A stretch of DNA of 64,000 nt from Ehretia macrophylla (GCA_037974665.1 CM075770.1:21529501-21593500), one strand, 5' to 3'; positions 37,811-50,026 are shown, counted from the first letter of the stretch. Notes: generated by a model not told the origin, from the letters alone. Made by a program: numbers and translations.

Positions 37811-38326
37811 TAAAGGAAATAGACACGTCCTGGCTATGACGATACGGATTTAAATTTTCTCATGATATATAACATTATGAAATAGATTTAATAGTTGTGA
37901 AATTGTTCAAATAATTTTATTATAACTATATGAATAGTTTAATATTGAATCTCACTTATAACGGTATAACATTATATAATAATGCTATATCATCAGAGAG
38001 GGATGCATATGTTATTTTAGTATAACCTTTTACTGGAATAATGTAACCTTAAACAGTCAACAAAAGAAGTTAAGACTAAACAAAATTAACATCATGCAAT
38101 TACAACATATAAAAATTATGATAACTAGAAGTGAAAGTGGTGTTAATTAAATCAAAAGGATTGTTATATACAAAACCCGAAATTATTGAACGAGTTCGGG
38201 CCCCCGACTATCGGATCCAACCCAAGAGTTTGAAATCTCCTCAACCCCGCCATGTGAACGTGCTTTATTCTCCACATAAACACACACACGCAAACCCAAA
38301 CATTCTTTACGAAAATCAATTCCGAT
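37811..38326 (+). promoter_or_regulatory. Upstream region of the atypical E2F gene
   Basis: About 0.5 kb lies between the Tourist-like element and the start codon. It is AT-rich until about 38180. The 5' leader around 38190-38326 is richer in C and includes a CA-repeat. I looked for a canonical TTTSSCGC E2F site and did not see one. Confidence 0.4.
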
Positions 38327-41073
38327 ATGTCGTCGTCGGAAAATCGCCAATCGGAATCGGAAAACGCTGCTTGCTTTTACAGCCGCAAAGACAAGTCTTT
38401 GGGCCTCTTATGCACCAAGTATTTATAATATATCATCTATACATGTATATTTATATATTGCGCATATTATAGATCCACTTGTTGCTTTTTGAATTGTTAA
38501 GTTAGATTTTCATTTGCTCAGGTTTTTGAAGCTGTATAATCGAGACGGTGTCGACTCTATCGGATTGGACAATGCTGCAATACAATTAGGTCTTCATCTA
38601 ATCTTCTTTTTTCAGTTTTTATATTTTTACGACTTTATATAATTGTTATCATTTTTTTTATATTTCATTTAACACATTCTATGGAGGGAAAACGACAAAG
38701 TTGTGGCTTTGAAACCTGGAGGTTCGAGTTGAGAAAACGTGCAAAATTACAAGTTAAGGCTGTGTATAATAGACAAAAGTAGATTCAAACTTTTCCCTGA
38801 CTCCTGTTACCAGTGTATAACGGGAGTTTCGTTCACTAGACTGCCCTTAGCTCTTTAAGTTAGTTTCAATGGTTAAACTGAACAAAATCACGTATTTTTT
38901 CTATGAAACGAAAACAATGTTCAACGGATGGTCTGAACGAAAGAAGAAATTAGTGGATAATTTAAAATTTTGTACTTGTTTGGGGTTTACTATGTGATTT
39001 ACCCTTCTTATAATCAGTATGTGCCTATGTATGTATATAAATGTGTTGTTTATGTAGATTTGTATGCGCTAATTTTAGTGTATGTGAAATTTTGTTGAAT
39101 ACCTTTCTGTTTGAAGGTGTTGAGAGACGAAGAATTTATGATATTGTGAATATTCTAGAAAGCATTGGGGTAAGTCTGACTTATTCACTGTTTTTCGTGT
39201 TTTTTTTTTTTTTTCTGAAGATAATTCTATTTAGTTAGACATTAATTTTGGTAGAGATAATCATATCATGTTTATGGTTTCTTGCAAGGTTTTGTCGAGA
39301 AAAGCCAAGAATCAATACACTTGGAAGGGCTTTACTGCTATTCCTCGAGCTCTAGATATTCTTAAGGTAGTCAAATTATGATTTTTAGTGTTTGCTCATT
39401 GGATCACTTGAATTTGGTTCTTAAATGTTCCTTATGATTCCTTTACAGCAAGAGGGATTGCGAGAAAAATGCAATGTTTCTAATCGCCAAAATTTGGTAA
39501 CGGTACCTTTTCCCAGAATTTCACTTTTTCTGTTGTCTAATTCATATAAAGAATTTCTTAGTTCCCATTGTTAAATTTCGGAATCGTAGCTTTAGTTACT
39601 AGAGGTTGTGTATTGGTGACATTTGATTCTTTAACAGGGCATTCTAGATTTATAGGACTTTCTATAATGGTTTTATCTACTTTTTTGGCCTTCTTGTTGG
39701 ACATTAATGTATGCCCACTTTTGCTAGAGTTTGAATGAAAATCGTTATATACAAATTCCGAAATCAAACACTGACAGGCAAGAAAAAGATTGTGAGTTGA
39801 ACAAAGTTGGTAAGTATCTTCCCTTTTTGGCTGCTTGAAATTCTTCTGCCTAGTATACTCTTTCAGTGGTTTGACTTGAGTCTGATATTTGATTGTACAG
39901 ATAACAGAAGGGAAAAATCTCTGGGGCTTCTGACGGGGAATTTTGCCAAGCTTTTACTCTGTTCTGATGTGAGTGAAGAACACTAGTTATGTGACTGCTA
40001 GAAAGTTGTCTAGATGTACTTCCTGTGATTATTATTCTCTCATTTATCATTTTTAGGTGGAACTGATCACTCTTGATTATGCTGCATCTGCTTTGCTGGG
40101 TGATATCTTTGATCCAAATTCTATGAGAAGTAAATGAGCTCCCTATATGTTTTGTTTATTTAGTTTGATTACTGAATGTTATCACAAAAGGGCTTGTCAC
40201 TTTTTGTAATGTTTTTAACATAAGTTAGTTTTGCAGCTAAGGTAAGGCGCTTATATGATATTGCAAATGTGTTCGCATCCATGAATCTCATCGAGAAGGT
40301 CAGTTATATTTCTGCAATCATCTGATAGTGCAGATAAATTTGGAAAAATAACTTTTCTCTTTCGTATATATTATTTATCATGTTTCTCTTACGTTTGCAG
40401 GTACGTCACCCAGAAAGTGGAAAACCTGCATTTAGATGGATAGGAGTTGACGGAAACATCAAGAATCGAACTTCTACTTCTTTGAATGAGAATGATAGCA
40501 AGAAGAGAATATTTGGGACAGAGATCACAAACACAGTTTCAAAGAGATACAAGGTTGATTTTTCTCCAGAGAATAAACCTAATGAAAATTCGAACATGCC
40601 ATTGATTGTGAAACATGAAAAAGTGAAAGATGAAAACATCTCGATGGAGCAGCATCCAAAACATGGCTCGAAGGGTTTTGTATTTGGCCCCTTCACCCCT
40701 GCATCTACGCAAAAACCAGGAGTTTCTGGGAATGAAAATGTGAGGGAGGCTCCGGACTGGGAGAATCTGGCTTCTGCTTATCGCCCTCAATACTGCAATC
40801 AAGGTACTTCCAGAGATTTTATGTAAGTCTTCAACGTCCTTCCTTTCAGCCTATGCTGATTAAGGATTATAGGTCTGTAAATCCCACGAGAAATACTTTT
40901 TCATCACAATCGTAAGAATCATCTTTAGGGTATACTTCTAATCAAATTGATTGAAATTGGATTTTGCTCTTGGTTTGACAGATCTAAGTGACCTTTTCAC
41001 TCATTATGTTGAGGCATGGAAGAAGTGGAACGTTGACGCTGTTCAGAAAAAACGGAGAAAATCTGTATCTTGA
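38327..41073 (+). CDS. DEL: Atypical E2F transcription factor (DEL/E2FE type)
   Basis: Eleven exons: 38327-38418, 38522-38589, 39117-39169, 39289-39366, 39449-39496, 39728-39809, 39901-39968, 40057-40129, 40237-40298, 40401-40803, 40982-41073. They give 372 residues. Two winged-helix E2F domains are present. The first runs from SLGLLCTKFLKLYNRDGVDS to ERRRIYDIVNILESIGVLSR. The second runs from SLGLLTGNFAKLLLCSDVEL to KVRRLYDIANVFASMNLIEK. There is no DP-dimerisation, marked-box or Rb-binding segment, the mark of E2F7/8-like or DEL repressors that bind DNA without a DP partner. In Arabidopsis these proteins restrain endoreduplication and cell expansion. DEL1, DEL2 and DEL3 cannot be separated here. 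The tail ends KKRRK, a possible nuclear signal. Exon 5 has a second in-frame donor 6 nt later. Confidence 0.92.
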
Positions 41074-42084
41074 CGGAAGTATCAGCCTTTTTTTTCTCTT
41101 TCTGACTATAGAGATCAGGCTCCTAGCTGCTTCACCTCGATATATTTGCTACCAACTGAATTCTTGACATCGTACCCTGATCTGTTGTTTGCTTCAATCT
41201 GTACTTTTGTTTATTTGTTTCACCTTTTATGGCTATCTTGTAGAATTCCCTCAATGATTTCACGTTTCAGATTTACTAGTGTGATCTACCTATATTCTCC
41301 GTGAACTATTTGAAATTATAATGACCAACTTTGGAAAGCGACAACAGATATTTTTATTGAGTATTGAGAGATCCATAATACATTCTCTCTTTTCACTTGT
41401 GCGAGAGAGGGGGGAGAGATGGGGAAAAAAAGGAAAAAAGAAAAAAAAGGAAAGAAAACATGTTTTTGAAATTGAAGCCCTGTTTTTAAAATGACGGTTC
41501 AGATCCTTTCATTTAAATTTAACGTTTTACAATCCACCTCTTAACTACTAAGAGACACTAGTGATTAGAAGATGATCCGAATTGGTTCGACGTATTGAAA
41601 GCATAAATGTATGTTTACACCTTAGTCATAATTTTGAAAATTGTTTGGGCTTCAACATACATCAATTTGTGAGTTACCATCTTATTAAATTTTAAAGAGA
41701 AGTTTGTTATATTTATTAATTGTTTTCAACAATCACAAATGTTAAAAAAAAAAAATCACTTTGTCATGAACTAAATATACTTAGTGCTAAAAAATATAAT
41801 TTTTAATTTTTCACAACATAATTGTCAAAACATATATACATTTCTCCAAGTTGAATAGACTTCGACCATGTTTCTTAAAATTCAAGAGTATGTACATGAA
41901 CCAAATGTTGTTGCATACGTAGCACATTTTCTGTTTTGTTAACATGTATATTTCTATCTTATCAATTGTTAGTCCAAATTATCTTAAGAGGGTGGTGAAT
42001 TAAGATAGGGAGGCAAGTATACTATTTTTTCGGATATAATAAAAACTAGTGAATTCTCTTAAAAAATTTATCAAACACTATGCA
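41074..42084. other. 3' UTR and intergenic sequence behind the E2F gene
   Basis: The first 200-300 bp are likely the 3' UTR of the E2F gene. The rest is AT-rich and I recognise no gene or complete element. A purine run (41404-41458) is present. Confidence 0.5.
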
Positions 42085-43292
42085 TGTACAATATAAAGAG
42101 ATAAGCAGAGAAGAGAGAAAGATATGACGCCGTCGATTTTTAGGTGGTTCGTTAATTTAGTCCACCGCCTAAAGTCCTCCTCTCCTTAGGACTTCTACTA
42201 ACTCCACTACTGATACTTCTTCACAAGTTGGTGAAGCACAAACCAACACAACAAGTCTACTCTTGAACCCACAAGAGCAACTCACTCTTGAATCCACAAG
42301 AGTAATTACAACAATCCCTTGAGCCCACAAGAGATCAACCAAACTTCTTTCACAAGTAGGTGAAGCTGAAACCTACGACCTCTCTTCTTTTGAATCCACA
42401 AAGGATTTTACAACACTCTATTCTCTTCTAAGATTGTCCCAATCTTTGTCTAGAGAGTAATACAACCAAGAATGTGTATATTTGAAAGATACAAAGCAAT
42501 AATTCCTCTATAAGTTGGATAATACAAATGAAGCTCTTGAATGTTCAATGATTTGCCAGTTAAAGCTCAATAAATGTTCAAGCAAATGTGTTTTGAAGAT
42601 ATAAAATGTATAGAGCGATTGCTTGTGCTTGGAAGAGGTATTTTGAGCATTGGGGGTGTTTGAATATATATAAAAAAACGTTTTCAACAGTCAATAACGA
42701 CTATATTTTTCAAACACACGATCCATTTGGTCAAGGGAGTCGGTCAAACCCCTCGTCCGACTGCCCCTGGATAAGTCAGTCGAGGGGAGTCAGTTGAGTC
42801 ACTCGTCCTACTGGAATAGTGCCAATTTTTAATTTTGCAAAATTGAGCCCAAAATCTATTTTTTCGAAGGCTAAACACTTGGACACTTCAAATACACTTA
42901 TTCTAAAGTGTTTTCAACATTTTTAACACTTCAAAATATTTTCTAAACTCTTGTGGAAAGATTAAAACTGATTTTTGTAATCAAGAGTTTAAAATACATT
43001 TTCAACCGAAAATCCAATCTTTTGAAGATAAATTAATTTAAACCTTTTAAGAACAATTATTCAAAAGATATTCCAACTCATTTAATCTTTTAAAATCTTT
43101 TCAAAACTCTTGAGGAAATATTTAAAAATATTTTTCATGTGCTAGCTTTTGAGCATTCTTCAATCTTTGACTAATCTCATAATTTGAAAACTTATATAAT
43201 GCAAGATTAGTCACAAGAAAAGTGTATAATTAAGATTTAGTTATTATCAAAATAAATACTAAAAGCCTAAAAGCCTTTAGGCTAACACCAAT
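42085..43292 (-). mobile_element. Probable degraded copia LTR
   Basis: The composition resembles copia LTRs. A 'ggtggttcg…ccaccgcctaaagtcctcctctcc' block (42147-42185) is followed by three imperfect 'cttgaacccacaagag' units (42260-42330) and a 'gtcagtcgaggggagtcagttgag' block (about 42770-42800). The right end is 'ggctaaca' (43285-43292), which on the minus strand starts TGTTAGCC. The left edge (TGTACAATAT, about 42085) is less sure, and I find no matching target duplication. Confidence 0.4.
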
Positions 43293-44559
43293 AGTACATA
43301 CATTACTTCGTGTATAATTTCAAAAGTTGAGTTCCAGTTTAATAAAAATAATATTTGCTATTTCCATTCCACTAATTCTCCCAAGTAATCAAAGATTTCA
43401 CAATGATAGGCCAAACAAGGCCGAAGAACGCATCTAACTTATAGATCTTTTTTATGAGGCCATTTACCAATTTCTTTTCATAAAAGTGAAAGAGGAGTGA
43501 TAATCATCAATATTCTCAACGCAAATAAAAGCATTGATCACAAATTAATTAGTGATGGTATATAATGATAGGGCTCTGGGTTCAGCCATGGTCGTCATCA
43601 ATGACGACAATCGAGAAAGACAACCAATATCGTCATTCACAAGTGGAACTTCCTCTAGTTATAGAGTGCTTGCCATCAACATAAACTACAATTCTTTGTT
43701 GACACACAAAGAATTCTATTCAAAAAACGATTGGTATTAGATCGATCGTAATTCAAGATGTTATGACGTGATTTTAAAATTTATGATATTTTTATATGAA
43801 ATAAGTGTATATTATAACATCCCTTTCTAGATAATTTGATTTGAAAATGCAACTTTACGAACGATAAAGTGACTTCCATGAGACCAGGAACCAAGACTAA
43901 AGATGTTGATACAATGAGTTACGTAATTAGGAGAGAAATGATCACACGTGACTGGAGGAATGATGGACAAGATTGAGCCAATACCAAATTCTGATACTAT
44001 GTATATAAGAAATGCAGGACTCAAACCTAGTCTCTCCCATCACAAATATATAACAAATTAAGAATTCTTTAAATTATGCATAATTAGTATAAAATATCTA
44101 GTGTAGTCAATCTTATTCAAACAAGTGCATGCAGTGTATTGTACATATTATACCAAAGCAAACATTATTTAAGTGTAGATGAGATGATTGGCACCAGTAC
44201 AAAGATTTTGAACCTAGATGAAATTGTTGACAATATGATAGAGCGTTCTCAAGATAAAGTTGAGGATGATACACAATATTTAGAACGTATCATGCAAAGA
44301 AGTACTCAAATTGTCAATGATACTCAAAACTTTTTGTTGCGATACAACCCCGAGTCTATTAAGCACATTGCGAACATTTAAATATGAGATTCAACTAGAT
44401 TTGAAGTTCAACAAAATTCAAGCTACTTTTGATTCATATTTTTAGAAAACCTTATAGTCAATTTATTATGTACTTTTTAGCTGATTATTAATTTATAAGG
44501 ATGTTGGTCCAGCAATATTTGATGATGATATGGTAGAAAATTCAAAAAGTTTAAGTGAA
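43293..44559. other. Unassigned AT-rich sequence with a small ORF
   Basis: No gene is recognised. An 80-codon ORF at 44139-44381 (acidic, with DEIVDNMIERSQDKVEDDTQ and IMQRSTQIVNDTQ) looks more protein-like than its surroundings but has no known domain or splice context. It could be part of a broken transposon that also includes the FAR1-like fragment at 46906. A 62-codon ORF at 43552-43740 has no recognisable feature. Confidence 0.35.
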
Positions 44560-46905
44560 TAAGACTTCTTCACTCGTACAATTCAATATGAAAATGAAGC
44601 ATATGTAATCCACAACCCATATGCCCGCGTGCATAGCTTTAGCATTAAAAGGTGAAGGAACACAATCATGTATTGGGTTTCTAGGTTTGGCATCCCTATG
44701 CTCCATTTGCACCGACGCGTAGATGATGGTCATTGGGATCATGCTTATGCTATGCGTCATGTCGAAATGAGCTCTAGTTGAATAATGGACAGTCACGCCC
44801 CGGGAGTCCACTCTAGTTGAATAATGGACAATCACACCCTGAGTCCGGACTCCCGAACCTGCAGGCGAGACTAGTGTTGTAGGCGTAAGAGAATAACTAC
44901 TTGGATCCTCTTTTCTACTGGCCCAAAATGGTTAACCCAAGTTATTCCTTATACCAACAACATCACTTATAAACCATACAAACACTATATTATTCCGATG
45001 TGGGATGTCATATACACCTCCCGTTAAGGATCTGACGTCCTCGTCAGGGGCACACATACTCAGGACCAACCAGGCTGTGTAGAATTCTAGAGGTAGTTCC
45101 TACGGGTTCAAGAGGTGGCTCCTACCAGTCTTCTAGGTGTAGCACTTTGCTCCGCATAGCACTTAGCTCCCGCACCGGCTAGTGACCTCCTCTGATACCA
45201 CTCTGTCACACCCCTAAAATCCGCCTAGGCTAATCTCAAGAACGAGACTGCCGCGCACTAAGAAGGAACTACCTTCCTAAATGCGCAAGGCACTAAACAA
45301 ACATTAAACTAAAAACCACAATAGTAAATAAGCGGTAAGCCATCAGAACATCTAAACCAATTCAAGTACAGTGGAATTAAATCTTTGAATTCAATAAATA
45401 AAATATCCAACATAAACAATCTCTTACATGGTCTTAAATAAAAGTAGAATCATAATCCAACGTCTAAACAAAATAAATGAATTGTCATAACTAAGAAGCT
45501 AAATTGCCCATTCAATCTCTCGTCAAAGTGACCTCTATCACAAGTAATAGCCAATGTTTATTCCTTACCTTCTGCAAAGAAAGTCATTTTTACAAGAATA
45601 AGACAAAAATCTCAGTAAGTGGCGATCCCCAAGAAAACTTCTTGAGACTTTTAAAATATTCATATATACAAAAATAGTCACTATATTCTAGGTTCATAAA
45701 AATCTTATATTCTGAAAATTATAAAGTCCATGCGAAAAATTCACAATATTTCATGCCAAGATAAGGTCAAATTTTCGAATTTCATAGATGCCAAAAATCA
45801 ATAATCTAATAGTCCAATACACAAGTCCAGAGAGACAGCTATAGCTACAGACGGGTAGTACCGTTCTAACACAGTGTGGTTTGATAAACACAAAACTACC
45901 AAAAGCTCCAAATGGAATTCCGGTTCTTATGATAGTGTACTACCCCAAAGATATTGATGTTCAACCCTACCAACAAAGTCCTGAAATATTGGTGTTTAAC
46001 CCCACCAACAGAGTCTTGAATTCACAGCCTTTTCAAAGTCTTAAGTATCAGAAAGTTCAAAAATATGCTCTATAGTCACATAATGCACAAAAATGAATCT
46101 CAAGCACCAAAATATTTTCAATCCCACCAAAATTTAGTCCCAAGGTTTTGTTTCCAATTTTCTAAAATAATTTATTTGACAAACTTTCAATATGCCAAAA
46201 ATACGTACTAAGCTTATTCGAATTTTAGAACTTTGAAAGGCATGCACAACTCTTAAGAAAACACTGCAAAACAAAAGTGCAAATAAAGCAAAGATATACT
46301 TATATATATATATTTGACAAAAAATGTTCACGTGAACAGTGACGAGACTTTGGTCACTGTTTGCATTCAAAAATACTTTTTTTCCTTTTTTTAGGTTTCG
46401 CATATGAATCAATTTAAATTGAATCCTAAATCTCTTTACAGAAATCCAACTCAAAATATGTGATACAAGAAATTATGCCAAAAATTCTAAAACATGCACC
46501 ATATATTTCAAAACCAAGCAACATGATCATTTTACATATCATAATCATAACATACACAAAAATACAGAGAGTTTTTGAAGGTGAGGATCAATCTTACTTA
46601 CCTCTTAGACGATTAAAACTTAAACCTTAAGATTTCTCTTATTTTTTCACGAACTTTTCAAGGATGAAAATACTAGAGGGTTCACGTTACATTCAAAGTT
46701 TGAATATAATAATACACTATTTTTTCCCTATATTTGCAAAGACGCTATTAGATAAGAGACGTTCTATAGGGTTAGTTGTAAAATTATGAATTGGGCTTAA
46801 ATACTTACTAAAGAGTCTATTCCATTGAAAGGTCTAATTTTGGCCATTAGCCCAAATAAAATATAACAAATTGGTCCAACTAGACCTAAAATGCGGGGTA
46901 TCACA
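44560..46905 (-). mobile_element. Truncated LTR retrotransposon with a 1.7-kb LTR
   Basis: The LTR spans 45204-46905. Its ends are TGTCACACCCC and GGGGTATCACA, which is near-perfect inverted symmetry. Outside its left edge, 45186-45200 is the complement of a tRNA-Met primer site (ctctgatacca), so the element runs on the minus strand. The leader (about 44790-45200) contains 'ccgatgtgggat'-type sequence. No gag-pol reading and no second LTR are seen, so the element is cut off near 44560-44790. Inside the LTR the ORFs at 45881-46075 and 46134-46454 have no domain. Confidence 0.65.
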
Positions 46906-47118
46906 AATCTATTTACAAATGAGGCAAGTTGGTCAAACAGTGTTGGATTTATTATAAAAGACTTATACAATGTCTTGGACCGTAATGACCAAACAAAAAT
47001 TATCATAAGAGATGCCGATGTTGCATTGACATATTTACAAGGTAAAGTAGATTTATTAGAAAATTACCATAAGGGATCCCGTACATTATTATCTTTTTCT
47101 CTATTTTTTATCTATTAG
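46906..47118 (+). pseudogene. FAR1/MULE-transposase-like fragment
   Basis: The reading (46891-47118) includes SVGFIIKDLYNVLDRNDQ, then DADVALTYLQGKVDLLENY. This resembles the stretch of FAR1/FRS proteins and their MULE transposase relatives just before the transposase core (usually 'VGFTKKDLYN…GDAEALLNYL…'). Nothing of the core domain follows; the reading stops at TAG and AT-rich sequence begins. It directly abuts the LTR end at 46905, so the LTR element probably inserted into it. Confidence 0.5.
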
Positions 47119-47268
47119 ATTCATATTTAGTAAGAGAATTTTAAACTCGAGCAGATATCATGTCGAGTTTGATGAAGAATTATATTAATAAGGCTCAAAC
47201 TTAGTTTTACAAGCTTTAGCGAGTATCTAATCCATTGTTATTCACATGTTTCTTTTTTGGACAAACAA

Positions 47269-47420
47269 CACACTATCACATTTTAAGCCTATCGCAATAC
47301 TAAAATTGAAAAAGAAAAAAAAAACCGTTGCCATTTTCTGTCTTTTTGCAACGATTTTTAAATCATTGCTTAAAATTAAAATTTTTAGCAACTTTATCTA
47401 GTCGTTGCAATATCCCTCTT
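47269..47420 (+). repeat. Palindrome-rich, possibly CACTA-like subterminal sequence
   Basis: After 'cactatcaca' at 47269, a set of short inverted motifs follows, such as 'gcaacgatttttaaatcattgc' and 'agcaactttatctagtcgttgc'. Dense GCAACG/CGTTGC motifs near a CACTA end are typical of the En/Spm group. I could not find the partner end (…TAGTG with the same motifs) downstream, so this is only a suggestion. Confidence 0.35.
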
Positions 47421-47499
47421 TTTTTTGGCTATTCTCTTTAAAATAGAATAAAAAAAAGCAAATGTATTTAGCGAAAAAGAATAAACAAAAAGCAAATGA

Positions 47500-47733
47500 A
47501 CACAATGACTTTTTCTCTCTCTCTCTCTCTCTAAACCTCTCGATGTATCTGTCTCTATTTCTCTCTCTAAATTCAATCGCTCAAAGTTGTTGTTTATACA
47601 CTTGATAAGAAAATTCAATCTCTCTTGCATGCATCACCATCAGTGCTCAAGGTTCGAATTCTCTAAACTCAAAAGCTTGTGCATATGAACAAGAGTTAGG
47701 GCTCAATCGTGAAATTCGCATCCAAATCTCACA
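47500..47733 (+). other. 5'-leader-like exon fragment at the head of the fragment cluster
   Basis: A (CT)n and TC-rich leader (47512-47585) is followed by 'agggctcaatcgtgaaattcg' and so on, ending at 'catttcag' and 'gtataa' (about 47738). This looks like a plant first exon with a donor. Minus-strand ORFs across it (47394-47630, 47647-47868) are low in information. It could be the captured promoter and leader of a gene. Confidence 0.35.
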
Positions 47734-48311
47734 TTTCAGGTATAATTTTTCAATTTTTAGATTTAAAAATCCTAAAATTTGCAATATTTTTAGATTTACA
47801 AACCCTAGAATTTGCAAATTTGGGGTCAAATTTCTGTTTATTGCATATATCATCATGTGATTGATCATTTATTTGCTGAACAGAGTTTCATTATTTAATT
47901 TGATTACAACGAAGCAAAGAATGAAACTCATGTTTGATCTTTTTGTTTATTTTTTTAAAAATTAAATTAAGATTTTTGACAATATTTTTTTTAAAATTAA
48001 ATTAAGATTTTTGACAAATTTCAGTTTGATCTCAAAGTATGCGGTATGATTGATCAAACACAGATAGGATCAGAGTTTTTTCTTTGTTGTTTTCTCTTTT
48101 GTTATTAAATTTATCTATAGAGTATTCGTTAGATCAGTTTGAATTTCAGAGATACTGTTATTTCCATTTACTATTTGGTAAATAAAAACGATTGATAGAG
48201 GAATTTTGTGGTTTGGCTACGAATAGATCTTGATTTCTGTAACAAAATAGGGAATGTGGTATAGCAATTGGTGTTTGGTTTGAAAACCGAATAGCGATAT
48301 GGGAAGCAGAA

Positions 48312-48427
48312 TTGGAATTCTTTATTAATGTTTAATTATAGCAATTGGAATTCTTTATTAATGTTTAATTATAACAATTGGAATTCTTTATTTCCAGAAT
48401 TGGAATTCTTTATTTCCAGAATTGGAA
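48312..48427 (+). repeat. Short tandem repeats (about 34 bp and 22 bp units)
   Basis: Two near-identical copies of a unit like 'ttggaattctttattaatg' followed by 'tttaattata' (48313-48375) run into two copies of 'attggaattctttatttcca' (48378-48421). The shared core 'ttggaattctttatt' occurs four times. The 76-codon ORF here (48328-48558) is an outcome of the repeat. Confidence 0.8.
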
Positions 48428-48607
48428 TGTGGTATAACAATTGTTGTTTATTAATGTTTATGTTCTTTATTACTAATATCTTTCTAGTTTCACCTACCTT
48501 TGCTGCTATATTTTGTGTTGGCTTGAGTATGTTCTTCATACTCATTTCATTTGTCTAATATTGGCATCTAAAATCCTCAAACTCTCTGCATTTCCTGGAA
48601 CAATCAG

Positions 48608-48745
48608 GTGAAATTCCGATGGATTGCCCTCTCCGAGACGGCCTACTACATGTTCATTACAAGGGAATGCTCCCTAATGAAGAAAGTACGGTCTTTTATG
48701 ATACTAAAAATGATAACAATGGTGCCTACTACATGTTCATTACAA
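48608..48745 (+). pseudogene. PASTICCINO1 FKBP-domain exon fragment
   Basis: After an acceptor (aatcag|gtgaaatt) the reading is PMDCPLRDGLLHVHYKGMLP, then NEESTVFYDTKNDNNG. This is very close to the third FKBP-like domain of PAS1, the plant FKBP with TPR repeats that acts in very-long-chain fatty acid elongation. The similarity stops where the protein should go on to the 'PLEFSSGEG' part. Instead a 24-bp stretch (gcctactacatgttcattac-) from 48639 is repeated at about 48723, so an internal duplication broke the exon. No other PAS1 exon is seen. Confidence 0.7.
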
Positions 48746-49938
48746 GTTTTGTCAGTATATGTATTTATGAATTATGTTTTGATTTTCCTGGCTTGTACTG
48801 CCATTCATTGAAGACAGAGAAAAGTTTATTAGACAAGCTAGTGATTGGCCTGTTATCTTATAAAGCTGAGGTATTAATTGGGATGCCTTCACGGGGTATT
48901 TGTGTTTTGATTAGATGAGGGTCTAATATATGAGGACCAGGAAGATTGCTAAATCTGTAAGAATTCAAAAAATGGCAAGGCTTCCATCTCAAGAGACTCT
49001 AGGATAGGTATTTTTTTTGTAGATTAAGATTTCTGCTCTTTCTAAACTAGCCTTTCACTTGTTGAGGGCTCAAGGTTCATACCTCAGGCTGTGGCGAATG
49101 GTCATTTTCGGTTTGTTTCAGAATATAATCTTTCATTTATTTCATATTATTGCACGATATAAAGTTATGACAATTTTGACACTCTTGCTAACTCCAATAT
49201 TTTACACAGGTGGTATTGCACTTTCCAGTATGGTAGCTTAGATGAGGAGGTAGATGGGCACACAACGATACTCTATCTCATTCTTCAACTAGACTGGTTC
49301 CCTATGTAAAATCTTCTTCTAGTAATGAATCTAACTTTTTTATGCTCTCATGATGTCTAATTAATTTCAAGTTACTATGAGCAGTATCCAAAGTTTCAGT
49401 GCATTCTCTCAGGAAAATATTGCAACTTTATTGATTAATGATGAGCTATCTTGAAACTGTAGTGTATAAATTGATTTATTGAGGTATTTATCGTGCGGTT
49501 ATGGAATTGGTCTTTGCTCTATTATTTGCTAATTCGGGTTGATTGGCTTCATTCGTAATCCTTCACTAAATTGCTTTCAATTACATTACTTGCAATTCCT
49601 TATGTGGAGGCTTATAGTGCTTTATCATTAAATTCTGCATTCTTATTAGCTAATGTTGTAGTACCCTGGTTTTTTGCATTCTACAGCTAGAGTTTTATTG
49701 AATAATTCTTTTATTACCTTTTAAAGCATTTAGACCTCAACTAGGTGTTTTACCCTGAACTTACTTAATAGCATTAAGAAATAACTATTCTGTTTCAGTT
49801 CTAGATATCTGCACTTGAAAATTTGTTGTCGCTTTTCTTGGGTAAGCTACTGATTCAATAGTGCATCTACTGCAGTTTACTTTTGTCATTTATAAACGTC
49901 CTAGCTCTTTGTTGACTTATGTAACTGGTTACTACCAG

Positions 49939-50026
49939 GAATTTAATGTGTGGATGGATGTCCATGGAAGATACTTTGATCTTATCACGGGGAACACACA
50001 TCAGATCAAGAAGCATTGGATGAAAA
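49939..50026 (+). other. Exon-like fragment of unknown origin
   Basis: Between 'actaccag|gaattt' and 'gaaaa|gtatgt' the reading is EFNVWMDVHGRYFDLITGN, then THQIKKHWMK. The composition is protein-like and both borders fit splice sites. I do not recognise the family. It lies between the PAS1 and NIT2 fragments. Confidence 0.4.

Noticed and set aside
43827..44024. 65-codon minus-strand frame with hydrophobic stretches
   Set aside because: There is no homology, no splice context, and the surrounding sequence is AT-rich. It is likely chance.
44551..44835. 94-codon minus-strand frame
   Set aside because: It contains a repeated 'HYSTRVDSRGVTVHYSTR' part and lies in the leader of a truncated retrotransposon. 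No domain is recognised.
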